Part shown: piece after piece, positions 34,560 through 44,310 of the stretch
Layout of the letters: each line of letters starts with the position of its first letter
Numbering within the stretch: position 1 is the first letter of the stretch
Assembly (NCBI GenBank): GCA_904373325.1
Contig: CAJFFP010000005.1
Span: 1 to 59,504 of the forward strand
DNA: 59,504 nucleotides
Direction: 5' to 3'
Source of the DNA: Candidatus Gallimonas merdigallinarum
Lineage (GTDB): Bacteria > Bacillota > Clostridia > Christensenellales > Borkfalkiaceae
The notes under the pieces: model-generated
What the model saw: the letters and a program-made list of their open reading frames with translations, nothing else
Database searches by the model: none
Told to the model about the DNA's origin: nothing
Program-made: the position numbers and the translations under genes

Positions 34560-34576
34560 TATTTTAGGGGGTCATT

Positions 34577-36172
34577 ATGGCAAACGCAAAAGAGTATATC
34601 GAGAGCGGGCGCACGGCGCTCGGGATCGAGTTCGGCTCCACGCGCATCAAGGCGATCCTTGTGGACGAGAACAACACGCCCATTGCATCGGGCAGTCACG
34701 AGTGGGAGAATCAGCACATCAACGGGATCTGGACGTATTCGCTCGACGCGATCCGCGAAGGCTTGCAGGATTGTTACGCAAGAATGGCGGCGGACGTCAA
34801 GGAGAAGTACGGCGTCACGCTCACGACTGTCGGCGCGATGGGCTTTTCCGCGATGATGCACGGTTATATGGTGTTCGATAAGAACGATGAAATTCTCGTT
34901 CCCTTCCGCACATGGCGCAATAATACCGCGGCGGAGGCGGGCGAAAAACTCACGGAACTTTTCAACTATCATATTCCCGCGCGCTGGTCGATCGCGCATC
35001 TCTATCAGGCGATCCTGAACGGAGAGGAGCACGTCAAAGACATCGTCTTCCAGACGACGCTGGAAGGCTATGTGCATTGGAAACTGACGGGCAGAAAGGT
35101 GCTCGGCATCGGCGAGGCTTCGGGTATGTTCCCCGTCGATCCCGAAACAAAACAGTACGACAAGGTCATGCTGAAAAAGTTCAACGACCTCGTCAAGGGG
35201 AAAGTTCCCTTCAAGGTGGAGGATATCCTTCCCGACATTCTGCTCGCGGGCGAGAACGCGGGAACGCTCACCGAAGAGGGCGCGAAGTTCCTCGATCCCA
35301 CGGGCAACCTCAAAGCGGGGATCCCGCTCTGCCCGCCCGAGGGCGACGCCGGCACGGGCATGGTCGCAACCAACAGCGTGCGCAAGCGCACGGGCAACGT
35401 CTCGGCGGGAACTTCCGTCTTTGCCATGATCGTTCTCGAAAAGGAGCTTTCCAAGCCCTATCCCGAGATCGACCTCGTCACGACGCCCGTCGGCGATCTC
35501 GTCGGCATGGTCCACTGTAACAACTGCACGTCCGATATCAACGGCTGGGTCAATATGTTCGGCGAATTTGCCGCGCTCGCAGGCGTGGAGATCCCCAAGT
35601 GGAAGCTCTACGATATGCTCTACTTTGAATCGGAGAAGGGCGATAAAGACTGCGGCGGACTGCTGGCGTACAACTACGTTTCCAACGAGCACGTCACCAA
35701 AGTCGAAAAGGGGCGTCCGCTCTTTGTCCGCACGGCGGAGGGCAAATTCAACCTTGCAAACTTCATGCGCACGCATCTCTATGCGGCGTTCGGCGCGCTC
35801 AAAGTCGGGTGCGACATCATGCTCAAAGAGGAGGGCGTCAAGCTCGACCGCATCACCGGTCACGGCGGTCTCTTCAAGACGGAGCGCGTGGGGCAGAGCT
35901 ATCTCGCCGCGGCGATCAATGCGCCTGTTACCGTCATGAAAACGGCGGGCGAAGGCGGCGCGTGGGGTATGGCGATCCTCGCCAACTATCTCGTCACCAA
36001 AAAGAAGGGCGAGCCGCTCGACGAGTACCTCGACGAACGCGTGTTTGCGGGGCAGGAGGGCGTTACGCTTGCGCCCGATCCCGAAAACGTCGCGGGTTTC
36101 GAGGAGTTCGGAAAGCGCTATGTGGAGGGGCTTCCCATCGTCCGCGAGGCGACGCGCTCCCTCAAATACTGA
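34577..36172 (+). CDS. FGGY-family ribulokinase-like kinase
   Basis: A 531-residue FGGY carbohydrate kinase. The N-terminal phosphate-binding motif is [16 protein letters not shown] (about residues 16-31), and the C-terminal domain has [20 protein letters not shown] and [13 protein letters not shown]. It differs in sequence from classical E. coli AraB but lies directly before araD and araA, so phosphorylation of L-ribulose is the most likely role; xylulose or another ketopentose is possible. AGGGGG is some eight bases before the ATG. It is the first gene of the arabinose operon. Confidence 0.87.
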   Translation: MANAKEYIESGRTALGIEFGSTRIKAILVDENNTPIASGSHEWENQHINGIWTYSLDAIREGLQDCYARMAADVKEKYGVTLTTVGAMGFSAMMHGYMVFDKNDEILVPFRTWRNNTAAEAGEKLTELFNYHIPARWSIAHLYQAILNGEEHVKDIVFQTTLEGYVHWKLTGRKVLGIGEASGMFPVDPETKQYDKVMLKKFNDLVKGKVPFKVEDILPDILLAGENAGTLTEEGAKFLDPTGNLKAGIPLCPPEGDAGTGMVATNSVRKRTGNVSAGTSVFAMIVLEKELSKPYPEIDLVTTPVGDLVGMVHCNNCTSDINGWVNMFGEFAALAGVEIPKWKLYDMLYFESEKGDKDCGGLLAYNYVSNEHVTKVEKGRPLFVRTAEGKFNLANFMRTHLYAAFGALKVGCDIMLKEEGVKLDRITGHGGLFKTERVGQSYLAAAINAPVTVMKTAGEGGAWGMAILANYLVTKKKGEPLDEYLDERVFAGQEGVTLAPDPENVAGFEEFGKRYVEGLPIVREATRSLKY

Positions 36173-36183
36173 AAAGAATACGT

Positions 36184-36215
36184 CCGCTGCGGGACACTTT
36201 CCCTGTCCCGCGCGG
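36184..36215 (+). other. Intercistronic hairpin between ribulokinase and araD
   Basis: CCGC-T-GCGGGACA pairs with TGTCCCGC-GCGG around CTTTCCC. No T tract follows, so it is more likely an mRNA-stabilising or processing hairpin than a terminator. Confidence 0.6.
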
Positions 36216-36256
36216 CTGTTTTGTAAGAAAACGATGAATTTTGGAGGAATGACAGT

Positions 36257-36961
36257 ATGTTGGAAGCATTGAAAGAGAAAGTCCTGAAAGCGAATCTCGA
36301 TCTCGTCAAGCATAAACTCGTCCTGTTTACGTGGGGCAACGTTTCCGAGATCGACCGCGAGAGCGGGCTCATCGTCATCAAGCCTTCGGGCGTGGAGTAC
36401 GACGAAATGAAGGCGGAGGATATGGTCGTCGTCGATCTGAACGGAAAGGTCGTCGAAGGCGATCTGCGCCCTTCGTCCGATACGCCCACGCATATCGAGT
36501 TTTATAAGGCGTTCCCCGACGTCGGCGGCGTGACGCACACGCACTCCACGTTCGCGACCGCATGGGCGCAGGCGGGGCGCAGCATTCCGTTCTACGGAAC
36601 GACGCACGCCGATTATTTCTACGGCGATATTCCCTGCGCGCGTTCGCTCACCAAAGAGGAGATCGAGGGCGAGTACGAAAAGAATACGGGGCTTGCCATC
36701 ATTGAAAAGTTCCGCAATTCCAGCCTGAAACCGCTCGAAGTCCCCGGCGTGCTCATCAAGAGCCACGGCGTGTTCGCATTCGGCAAGGATGCGGACAATT
36801 CCGTTTACAACGCGACCGTTCTCGAAGAGGTCGCGAAGATGGCGTTCATCACCGAGGCGGTCAATCCCCATGCGGAGCGCGCCGATCAGTTCATGATGGA
36901 CAAGCACTACCTGAGAAAGCACGGCAAAAACGCCTACTACGGGCAGACGAAAAAGAAGTAA
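36257..36961 (+). CDS. araD: L-ribulose-5-phosphate 4-epimerase
   Basis: A 234-residue class II aldolase-fold zinc enzyme converting L-ribulose 5-phosphate to D-xylulose 5-phosphate. Metal-ligand histidines appear in [13 protein letters not shown] (about residues 94-106) and [12 protein letters not shown] (about 170-181), and GNVSEID and KPSG motifs bind the phosphate. GGAGG precedes the ATG. Size matches the family. It links arabinose catabolism to the pentose phosphate pathway. Confidence 0.96.
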   Translation: MLEALKEKVLKANLDLVKHKLVLFTWGNVSEIDRESGLIVIKPSGVEYDEMKAEDMVVVDLNGKVVEGDLRPSSDTPTHIEFYKAFPDVGGVTHTHSTFATAWAQAGRSIPFYGTTHADYFYGDIPCARSLTKEEIEGEYEKNTGLAIIEKFRNSSLKPLEVPGVLIKSHGVFAFGKDADNSVYNATVLEEVAKMAFITEAVNPHAERADQFMMDKHYLRKHGKNAYYGQTKKK

Positions 36962-36962
36962 A

Positions 36963-37139
36963 ATGATCGAAACGGAAATCATCGGCTACACGCCCGATCC
37001 CAAAAAGCGGGCGGCGCGCATCGCCGCGCTTGCCAACGAACGCGAGAGCAGGGGCGATACGCTCGTCTCCGTGCTCTCCACGCCCAACTGCGGGGCGATC
37101 CTTGTGTTCCGTACTCCGGCGGTTCCGGAGAAAAAATAA
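36963..37139 (+). CDS. Small ORF (58 aa) between araD and araA
   Basis: An intact frame from ATG, one base after the araD stop, to TAA, 34 bases before araA. The product MIETEIIGYTPDPKKRAARI... is 58 residues, with a helical Ala/Arg-rich middle and a beta-like end (CGAILVFRTPAVPEKK). Codon choice is the same GC-rich style as the flanking genes, which favours a real gene. There is no strong Shine-Dalgarno, so translation may be coupled to araD. No family is recognised. Confidence 0.5.
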   Translation: MIETEIIGYTPDPKKRAARIAALANERESRGDTLVSVLSTPNCGAILVFRTPAVPEKK

Positions 37140-37173
37140 AAATATATCTTTGGAAAGGAATGAGGTAAACATT

Positions 37174-38631
37174 ATGAAAGAGAAAGTAGTTTATTGGCTC
37201 ACCGGCTCGCAGACGCTGTACGGCGACGACGTGCTCGCGCACGTTGCGCAGCACTCCGAAGAGATGGCGAATTACGTCAACTCCAAAATGCCCGTCACCG
37301 TCAAATATCTGACGACGTGCAAGAGCTCGGACGAGGTCATTGCGGCGGTCAAGCAGGTGAACGCAGACGATAACTGCATCGGTATCATCACTTGGTGCCA
37401 CACGTTCTCCCCTGCGAAGATGTGGATCAAGGGTCTGAAAATGCTGCAAAAGCCCATGTGCCACTTCGCGACGCAGTACAACGAGAAGCTCCCTTACGAT
37501 ACCATCGATATGGACTTCATGAACGAGAATCAGGCTGCGCACGGCGACAGAGAGTTCGGCTACATCGTCACCAGACTGAGAATGGACAACAAGGTCATCG
37601 TCGGCTACTACAAGGACGAGAAAGCGCTTGAAGAGCTCGCTTCGTGGTGCAAAGTTGCGGCTGGTTACGCGTTCTCCAAGACGGTCAAAGTCTGCCGCTT
37701 CTCCGACAATATGCGCGACGTTGCCGTCACCGAAGGCGACAAGGTCGAGGCGCACATCGATCTCGGCTGGCAGGTCGACTATTATCCCGTAGGCGATCTC
37801 GTGGAGTACGTCGAGAAGGTCACCGAAAAGGAGATCGACGCGCTCATGGCGGAGTACGATCAGAAGTACACGATGGGCACCAAGCGCATCGACGTCGTGC
37901 GCGAGCAGGCGAAGTATGAAATCGCGATCGATAAATTCTGCAAGGAGAAGGGCGGCTATATCGGCATTGTCGATCACTTCGGCGCGCTGCACGGGCTGAA
38001 TCAGCTTCCCGGGCTTGCCATTCAGGATTTGCAGGGCAAGGGCTACGGCTTCGGCGCGGAGGGCGATTGGAAGATCGCCGCGCTCGGCGCAGTCATGCAG
38101 TATATGGCAGGGCAGACGGGTACGGGCCTCATGGAGGACTACACCTACGACCTTGCGGACGGGCTTTGCCTCGGCGCGCATATGCTCGAAGTTTCCCCTC
38201 AGTTTGCGGCGACCAAACCGCAGATTCAGGTGCATCCCCTTGGAATCGGCGGCAAGTCCGATCCCGCCCGCCTCGTGTTCGAGGGCATTTCCGCACCCGA
38301 GGCGGTTGCCGTCTCCATGATCGACATGGGCGACAGACTCCGCCTGATCGTGCAGAAGATCGAGCTTGTCAAGTATCCTCATAAGATGCCCAACCTGCCC
38401 GTCGGCGGACTGATGTGGAAGTATCAGCCCAACTTCAAGGACGGCGTTGCCGCATGGATCTATGCGGGCGGCGCGCACCACACCGTCGTTTCCTCCAAGC
38501 TCTCCGTACAGGAGATGGTCGATCTCGGCAATATGTGGGGCATTGAAGTCGTTGTCATCGACGAGCATACGGAGATCAACGAGTTCAAAAAGCAGCTCAT
38601 GTGGTCGGACGTCATCTGGAAGCGCAAATAA
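37174..38631 (+). CDS. araA: L-arabinose isomerase
   Basis: A 485-residue enzyme interconverting L-arabinose and L-ribulose. The start VVYWLTGSQTLYGDDVLAHVA and segments WCHTFSPAKMWI, DFMNENQAAHGDREFGYI, GLMEDYTYDLADG and WIYAGGAHHTVVS are conserved in AraA, and length is typical. GAGGTAAACATT precedes the ATG at 37174; an upstream in-frame extension is in the region of the 58-codon ORF and is rejected. It ends the kinase-araD-araA unit, followed by a strong terminator. Confidence 0.97.
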   Translation: MKEKVVYWLTGSQTLYGDDVLAHVAQHSEEMANYVNSKMPVTVKYLTTCKSSDEVIAAVKQVNADDNCIGIITWCHTFSPAKMWIKGLKMLQKPMCHFATQYNEKLPYDTIDMDFMNENQAAHGDREFGYIVTRLRMDNKVIVGYYKDEKALEELASWCKVAAGYAFSKTVKVCRFSDNMRDVAVTEGDKVEAHIDLGWQVDYYPVGDLVEYVEKVTEKEIDALMAEYDQKYTMGTKRIDVVREQAKYEIAIDKFCKEKGGYIGIVDHFGALHGLNQLPGLAIQDLQGKGYGFGAEGDWKIAALGAVMQYMAGQTGTGLMEDYTYDLADGLCLGAHMLEVSPQFAATKPQIQVHPLGIGGKSDPARLVFEGISAPEAVAVSMIDMGDRLRLIVQKIELVKYPHKMPNLPVGGLMWKYQPNFKDGVAAWIYAGGAHHTVVSSKLSVQEMVDLGNMWGIEVVVIDEHTEINEFKKQLMWSDVIWKRK

Positions 38632-38646
38632 GTTAAAAGAGGATTG

Positions 38647-38676
38647 CGGGGCGGTACGGCGTACCGCCCCGTATTT
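38647..38676 (+). terminator. Intrinsic terminator of araA
   Basis: CGGGGCGGTAC (38647-38657) pairs with GTACCGCCCCG (38661-38671) around GGC, then TATTTTG. Some read-through into the GH36 gene is likely, as no separate promoter was seen. Confidence 0.82.
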
Positions 38677-38687
38677 TGTGAGGAGCT

Positions 38688-40751
38688 ATGTTTTTTCAGA
38701 AATATATCTTCGGCGATACCGCCGTTTACTATGCGGAATCTCCCATCGAAGGGCATGAGGACAAGACGACGGTGGGGCTTGCAATGTATCCCGCCGACGT
38801 TCCCGTCGACGCGCAGAAGCTGCACTGCGACGGCATGGTGCAGGTCGCCTTTACGGGGGACGAAGGGCTGATCGATTACACCTTCGGCGTGACGATGCGC
38901 AACCGCGCCGCAACCGTTCTGCGCGTGGAAAAGCAGACGGCGGACGAGCGCGGCGTTGTGACGGTTCTCTCCGACGGGAAGGGCAATTCTTATACGCATA
39001 TTCTGGAATATGACGCGGAGACGGGCGTATTCGCGCTCTCTGTACGCTACGAGAACGGAACGGGCGCGGAGCGTACGCTCGAAATGCTCGAAAGTTTTTC
39101 GCTCAGCGGCATCGGCGCGCCTTCCGACGGGCTGAACAGCACCTGCGGGCTGACGCTCCACCGCATGACGAGCGCGTGGTCGCGCGAGTGCCGACCCAAG
39201 GCGGATACGTTCGCACAGCTCGGGCTGGATATGAGCTGGGGGCGGTACGGCGTCAAGTGCGAGAAGTGGGGGCAGGTCGGCAGTATGCCCGACCGCGGCT
39301 GGTATCCGTTCGCCGCCGTCGAGGATTCGTCTGCGGGCGTCGTGTGGGCGGTGCAGATCGAGGCTCCCTATTCGTGGCAGCTCGAAGTGTACAAGGAAAA
39401 GGAGACGTGTGCGCTCTCGGGCGGCATGGGTGACTACGAGTTTGCGCATTGGCGCAAAAAAGTGCCTGCGGGTGCGACTTTTACAACGGATAAGGCGTAT
39501 CTCCGCGTTATGCGCGGGAGCGTTCTGCAAGCGGAAAACGCGCTTGTGCGCGCCGCCGACCGCCGTCTGAACGTGCCCGCGAGCGAAGAGGAGCTGCCCG
39601 TGCTGTTCAACGAATACTGCACGACGTGGGGCGTTCCCTCCGAGGAAAATATCCGCGCGATCCTTGCGGCGATCAGACCGCTCGGGCTGAAATATTTCGT
39701 CATCGACTGCGGCTGGTATAAGCCGGACGACAGGGGCTGGTGCAACGCCATCGGCGATTGGAAGGAGAGCGGAACGCTCTTCCCGCACGGCGTGAAGGCG
39801 GTTGCCGACGCGATCCGCGCGGAAGGACTTCGCCCCGGCATCTGGTTTGAGTTTGAAGTCGCGGGGCGGGACAGCGACGCTTTCCACAGCGAGGGTATGC
39901 TCCTGAAACGGGACGGCGCGGTCATCACCAGCAAGAACCGCCGCTTCTTCGACCTGCGTTCTCCTGCCGTCAACGACTATATATCCGCGCGTATGACCGA
40001 CTTTTTAGCGAAAAACGGTTTCGGATATATCAAAATCGACTACAACGACACGTACGGCGTCGGGTGCGACGGTGCGGAGAGCCTCGGCGAGGGCGGCAGA
40101 CAGGTCGCCGAAGAAAGTCTGGCGTGGCTGACGAAGATCAAGCGGGCAGTTCCCGATATGGTCATTGAAAACTGCTCTTCGGGCGGCAGCCGCATCGAGC
40201 CGAAGCGGATGAACATGGTCTCCATGTGCTCCTTCTCGGACGCGCACGAATGCGCCGAAATTCCGCTCGTGGCGGCGAACGTCTCGCGCGTGATTCCCGC
40301 GCGGCAGTCGCAGATCTGGGCGGTGCTGCGGGAGAAGGACACGCCTTCGCGCACCATCTATTCGCTCTGCGCCGCAATGCTCGGGCGCATCTGCCTTTCG
40401 GGCGACGTGCTGAATATGCCCGCCGAGAAAATCGAGCTGATCCGCGCGGGGCTTGCATTCTACGAGCGCGTCAAACCCATTGTGCGGAACGGCGAAATCA
40501 CCTGCATCGACTGCGACGTGGAGTATTACCGCGCGCCCAAGGGCAGGCAGATCTATATCAAGGAACTCGGGGATCAGAAGCTCGTCATCGTGCATCGGCT
40601 GGAAGGGCGCGGCGAGATCGAAATCCCCGCGCGGGGGTATGCGCTGAAAGAGGCGTACACCGATCTGAAATATACCTTCGGCGATACGCTGCGCATTGCC
40701 GATACGGGCGAATACATGGCGGGCGCGTTCCTGCTCGAAAAGCGCGCCTGA
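38688..40751 (+). CDS. GH36-type alpha-galactosidase, cytosolic
   Basis: A 687-residue glycoside hydrolase with an N-terminal beta-sandwich (about residues 1-290) and a barrel (about 300-600). The retaining-mechanism residues are nucleophile D451 in YIKIDYND and acid/base D518 in SFSDAHE. The segment KYFVIDCGWYKPDDRGW and the GIWFEFE motif support clan GH-D, family GH36. No signal peptide, so it acts inside the cell on imported galactosides. In this arabinose setting, the substrate might instead be a related sugar such as beta-L-arabinopyranoside, which some clan members cleave. AGGAG precedes the ATG closely. Confidence 0.85.
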   Translation: MFFQKYIFGDTAVYYAESPIEGHEDKTTVGLAMYPADVPVDAQKLHCDGMVQVAFTGDEGLIDYTFGVTMRNRAATVLRVEKQTADERGVVTVLSDGKGNSYTHILEYDAETGVFALSVRYENGTGAERTLEMLESFSLSGIGAPSDGLNSTCGLTLHRMTSAWSRECRPKADTFAQLGLDMSWGRYGVKCEKWGQVGSMPDRGWYPFAAVEDSSAGVVWAVQIEAPYSWQLEVYKEKETCALSGGMGDYEFAHWRKKVPAGATFTTDKAYLRVMRGSVLQAENALVRAADRRLNVPASEEELPVLFNEYCTTWGVPSEENIRAILAAIRPLGLKYFVIDCGWYKPDDRGWCNAIGDWKESGTLFPHGVKAVADAIRAEGLRPGIWFEFEVAGRDSDAFHSEGMLLKRDGAVITSKNRRFFDLRSPAVNDYISARMTDFLAKNGFGYIKIDYNDTYGVGCDGAESLGEGGRQVAEESLAWLTKIKRAVPDMVIENCSSGGSRIEPKRMNMVSMCSFSDAHECAEIPLVAANVSRVIPARQSQIWAVLREKDTPSRTIYSLCAAMLGRICLSGDVLNMPAEKIELIRAGLAFYERVKPIVRNGEITCIDCDVEYYRAPKGRQIYIKELGDQKLVIVHRLEGRGEIEIPARGYALKEAYTDLKYTFGDTLRIADTGEYMAGAFLLEKRA

Positions 40752-40772
40752 AAAGAAAGCGTTCATGAAAAT

Positions 40773-40803
40773 GCGGACGGGGATTGACATTCCCGTCCGC
40801 TTT
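40773..40803 (+). terminator. Terminator of the GH36 gene enclosing the next promoter's -35
   Basis: GCGGACGGG (40773-40781) pairs with CCCGTCCGC (40792-40800), then TTTCGTT. The ten-base loop contains the TTGACA of the downstream promoter. Confidence 0.75.
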
Positions 40804-40812
40804 CGTTATAAT
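40784..40812 (+). promoter_or_regulatory. Consensus promoter of the GH127 gene
   Basis: TTGACA (40784-40789), 17 bases, TATAAT (40807-40812). Confidence 0.9.
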
Positions 40813-40842
40813 GAAGACACAGCGATTAAAGGGGTAATGATC

Positions 40843-42642
40843 ATGAAATTTATCGATTATGATCGCGTCGCTCTGACGGACGGATTCTGGAAGGAAGTGC
40901 GCTCGCGCAATGCGGCGGTATCGCTCAAAAACGTGTATCGCCGGTTTGCGGAGACGGGGCGCTTCTCCGCCGTTGCCTGCGTCAGGCGGGAGGATCCGCC
41001 CCATATTTTTTACGATTCGGACGTGGCAAAATGGCTGGAAGCCGCCGCTTATCTGCAAAAGGACTATCCCGACGCCGAGATCCGCGCCATCATCGATGAA
41101 ACGGTGGATACCATTGCCCGCTCCCAGCTTGCGTGCGGCTATTTCAACAGCTATTATCAGGTGTACAAGCCCGACAAAATTTTCACGGAGCGCACCGAGC
41201 ACGAGCTGTACTGCGCGGGACACCTCATCGAGGCGGCGGTCGCGCTCGACGCGTGCGGCGTGAACGGCAAACTGCTCGCCGTCATGAAAAAGTACGCGGA
41301 ATATATCTACGATCGGTTTTATGTGAAGCGGGATACGGGCTTCACGACGTGCGGACATCCCGAGATCGAGCTTGCGCTCGTCCGCCTGTATACGCATACG
41401 GGGGAGCGCAAGTGGCTTACGCTCGCGCAATTTTTTATCGATGAGCGCGGCAAGCGCGCCGAGGAAATCTATCCGACGGTGGACAGAACGTACGATCAGA
41501 GCCATAAACCCGTGCGCGAGCAGACGGAGGCGGTAGGGCACGCCGTGCGCGCGCTCTACCTCTATATCGCCATGGCGGACGTCGGGCGGCTGACGGGCGA
41601 CGATACCCTCGTACAGGTATGCGAAACGCTCTTTCAGGACATCGTCAATAAGAAAATGTATATCACGGGCGGAACGGGGTCGAGCAACGTTGGCGAACGG
41701 TTCACGATCGCGTACGATCTGCCCAATCAGACTGCGTATTCCGAGACGTGTTCGGCGATCGCGCTCGCTTTTTTTGCGGAGCGAATGGCGCGTATCGGCA
41801 ATAAAGCGGCGTATCATGCCGTCGTGGAGCGCGTGCTCTACAACAACGTGCTTGCGGGGGAGAGTCTTGACGGCAAAGGGTTCTTCTACACCAATCCGTT
41901 GGAGATGCACGCCGCGTTTGCGCGCTATGCGCGTACCTTGCCCGACGCGCCCTATCAGCCCATTCCGGAACGCGTCGAAGTGTTCGGCTGTTCGTGCTGT
42001 CCGCCCAATCTCATCCGGCTGTTCGCGCAGATCGGCGGGTTCGCCTATGGGGAAGAGGACGGCGTCCTGTACGTTCATCAGTACATCTCTTCGCGCGTAT
42101 CTGCCTGCGGGTGCGAGTTATCCGTACAATCGGAGATGCCGTTCAGCGGGAAGGCGACGATCGGCGTCAAGGGCAGCGGGAGGATCGCGCTCCGCATTCC
42201 CGTATGGCAGAGCGCCGTCTCGTGTGCGGTGAACGGCGCGTTCTGCGTTCCCGAGACGAGGGATGACTATATGTACTTTTCGGTGGAAGGGGAGACCTGC
42301 ATCTCGCTTGATTTTGAAATGAAACCGCGCTTTGTGTACGCCAACGAAAAGGTGTGGGCGGATGCGGGCAGAAAAGCTGTGGAGTACGGCCCGCTCGTTC
42401 TCTGCGCCGAAAGTGCGGACAATGGCGGCGACCTTGCAAGTGTGGAGATCCCGTCGCCCGACCATGCGGAAATCGGCGCGGAAGGCGGGTTCTGCGTAAA
42501 AATTCCCGCGCGGCGGTTGAAGTCCGACGGAGCGCTCTACTCCTATCTGCCGCCCGCGCGCGAGGCGTTCACGCTCGTGCTCAGACCGTACTATACATGG
42601 GCGAACCGCGGTGAAAACGATATGCAGGTATGGTTTTTATAA
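40843..42642 (+). CDS. GH127 beta-L-arabinofuranosidase-like enzyme
   Basis: A 599-residue (alpha/alpha)6-barrel glycosidase. The GH127 zinc/cysteine active site is visible: E301 and C303 in the motif SETCSAIAL, and C385-C386 in FGCSCCPPNLIRL, corresponding to the catalytic Cys and zinc ligands of HypBA1. It should release L-arabinofuranose from beta-linked arabino-oligosaccharides. No signal peptide. The start at 40843 is favoured over ATG 40837, since AAAGGGG is well spaced only for 40843. It has its own consensus promoter. Confidence 0.9.
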   Translation: MKFIDYDRVALTDGFWKEVRSRNAAVSLKNVYRRFAETGRFSAVACVRREDPPHIFYDSDVAKWLEAAAYLQKDYPDAEIRAIIDETVDTIARSQLACGYFNSYYQVYKPDKIFTERTEHELYCAGHLIEAAVALDACGVNGKLLAVMKKYAEYIYDRFYVKRDTGFTTCGHPEIELALVRLYTHTGERKWLTLAQFFIDERGKRAEEIYPTVDRTYDQSHKPVREQTEAVGHAVRALYLYIAMADVGRLTGDDTLVQVCETLFQDIVNKKMYITGGTGSSNVGERFTIAYDLPNQTAYSETCSAIALAFFAERMARIGNKAAYHAVVERVLYNNVLAGESLDGKGFFYTNPLEMHAAFARYARTLPDAPYQPIPERVEVFGCSCCPPNLIRLFAQIGGFAYGEEDGVLYVHQYISSRVSACGCELSVQSEMPFSGKATIGVKGSGRIALRIPVWQSAVSCAVNGAFCVPETRDDYMYFSVEGETCISLDFEMKPRFVYANEKVWADAGRKAVEYGPLVLCAESADNGGDLASVEIPSPDHAEIGAEGGFCVKIPARRLKSDGALYSYLPPAREAFTLVLRPYYTWANRGENDMQVWFL

Positions 42643-42693
42643 GACGATGATCGGATTATATTGTTGTTTGGGGAATATATTATGGAGAAACAA

Positions 42694-43911
42694 ATGAATG
42701 AAAAGGCGCTCAGAGAGCTTCTGGAAGCGCATTCGCAGACGCATCTGATGCGCTGGTGGGATGAATTGGACGCGCCTGCGCGCGAAGAGCTTGCGCGGAG
42801 GATCGGCGAAATCGATTGGTCGGAGACATCTCTGCACGCCGAGGACGGTGCGCGGGGCGAAATTTCGCCCATCGCGGGGCTTTCGATCGATGAGATCGAA
42901 AAAAGGAAAGAGGAGTTTTACGCCGTCGGGCGCGACGCGATCCGCGCGGGCAAGGCGGCTGCGGTGCTTTTGGCGGGCGGTCAGGGAACCCGCCTCGGTT
43001 CGGACGCGCCCAAAGGGGTGTACGACATCGGCGTTACCCGCCATCTGTACATCTTCGAGCAGCTCATCCGCAATCTGACGGAGGTGACGGACGCCTGCGG
43101 CGCGACGATCCCGCTGCTCATCATGACGAGCGAAAAGAACGACGAAGAGACGCGCGCTTTTTTCGAGGAGCACGGCTGTTTCGGCTACCCGCGCGAGGAT
43201 ATTTACTTTTTCCGTCAGGCAATGGCGCCCTGCGTCGGGCTGGACGGAAAACTTCTGCTCGAAGACAAGGGACGGCTCGCACTCTCGCCGAACGGCAACG
43301 GCGGGTGGTATGCCTCGCTGGAACGCGCGGGGCTGGTTGAAAAAATGGACGCGCGCGGCGTGGAGTGGTACAACGTCTTTGCGGTGGATAACGTGTTGCA
43401 GCGCATCTGCGATCCCGTATTCCTCGGCGCGACGATTGTAAGCGGCGCGGCGAGCGGCGCAAAGGTCGTGCGCAAGAACGACCCGCACGAGCGCGTGGGC
43501 GTTCTGTGTCTGGAAGACGGACTCCCCGGGGTCATCGAGTACTACGAACTGAGCGAGGAAATGGCGAACTTGCGCGGCGCGGACGGTCAGCTCGTCTATT
43601 CCTTCGGCGTGATTTTAAACTATCTGTTCCGCGCGGACGTTCTCAAACGCATCTCCCGAGAGCGCCTTCCGCTTCATGCGGCAAAGAAAAAAATCCCGTA
43701 TCTCGCACCTGACGGCGTTTTTGTGCAACCCGAGACGGAAAACGGCTACAAATTTGAGACGCTTATTCTCGATATGGTCAGATTCGCCGAGACCTGCCTT
43801 CCCTTCGAGGTCGTGCGTGAGCGCGAGTTTGCGCCCATCAAAAACAGAACGGGAACGGACAGCGTGGATACGGCGCGCGAACTTTTAAAGAAAAACGGAG
43901 TGGAACTGTAA
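42694..43911 (+). CDS. Eukaryotic-type UDP-sugar pyrophosphorylase
   Basis: A 405-residue nucleotidyltransferase of the UDPGP family. The UTP-binding motif is LLAGGQGTRLGSDAPKGVYDI (given here in part as AGGQGTRLG, about residues 92-100), with later SPNGNGGWYASL and KNDPHERVGVLC segments as in UDP-N-acetylglucosamine/UDP-glucose pyrophosphorylases. It makes a UDP-sugar from UTP and a sugar 1-phosphate; which sugar cannot be told. The start at 42694 has GGAG six bases upstream; ATG 42682 in frame is an alternative. The stop overlaps the next gene by one base. It differs from GalU-type bacterial enzymes. Confidence 0.87.
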   Translation: MNEKALRELLEAHSQTHLMRWWDELDAPAREELARRIGEIDWSETSLHAEDGARGEISPIAGLSIDEIEKRKEEFYAVGRDAIRAGKAAAVLLAGGQGTRLGSDAPKGVYDIGVTRHLYIFEQLIRNLTEVTDACGATIPLLIMTSEKNDEETRAFFEEHGCFGYPREDIYFFRQAMAPCVGLDGKLLLEDKGRLALSPNGNGGWYASLERAGLVEKMDARGVEWYNVFAVDNVLQRICDPVFLGATIVSGAASGAKVVRKNDPHERVGVLCLEDGLPGVIEYYELSEEMANLRGADGQLVYSFGVILNYLFRADVLKRISRERLPLHAAKKKIPYLAPDGVFVQPETENGYKFETLILDMVRFAETCLPFEVVREREFAPIKNRTGTDSVDTARELLKKNGVEL

Positions 43912-44258
43912 TGGACAACGAACTTTCCAAGGAAACGGAGGAGTTTCTCGTTCAGCTCGTGCGGCTGAACGGCACGATGAAGGAGCTTTTTTCCTCGGGC
44001 AACGTGGAACTCTTCACGGAGATGAACGACGCGATCAAAAAAATGTACGCCGCGCAGCACGGCAGCAAGGATAAGGTGCTGGAAGCGATCGATCCCGAAT
44101 GCGCCGTAATTTACGGCAATTTCGATATGATCGTGAAACTGCTGCGCACGACGGAGGACGGCGTCATTGACGCTGGCGCGCAGAAGGGGCTGAACAAACT
44201 GCTCCACAATATCGACGAAGCCGTGGTGAATATCGCCGCCGCGGTCGGTCTGGTCTGA
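43911..44258 (+). CDS. Small helical protein, hypothetical
   Basis: A 115-residue soluble protein beginning MDNELSKETEEFLVQLVRLN. It looks entirely alpha-helical, with no Cys pair, membrane helix or known motif. The ATG shares one base with the stop of the UDP-sugar pyrophosphorylase gene, so its synthesis is probably coupled to that enzyme. A GH51 gene follows after 52 bases. It might be an accessory or regulatory partner, but nothing in the sequence proves this. Confidence 0.7.
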   Translation: MDNELSKETEEFLVQLVRLNGTMKELFSSGNVELFTEMNDAIKKMYAAQHGSKDKVLEAIDPECAVIYGNFDMIVKLLRTTEDGVIDAGAQKGLNKLLHNIDEAVVNIAAAVGLV

Positions 44259-44310
44259 ACGCCGCGCGCCGCAAACGGGCGCGGACAATCTGAGCATTAC
44301 GGGAGGAATT

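Noticed and set aside
36184-36215. Terminator between ribulokinase and araD
   Set aside because: The stem is strong but lacks a T tract, and splitting the kinase-araD-araA unit here is unlikely; kept as an intercistronic hairpin.
42661-42693. Start of the UDP-sugar pyrophosphorylase at TTG 42661 or ATG 42682
   Set aside because: GGAG is best spaced for ATG 42694; the upstream codons add an unconserved AT-rich leader, though ATG 42682 cannot be fully excluded.
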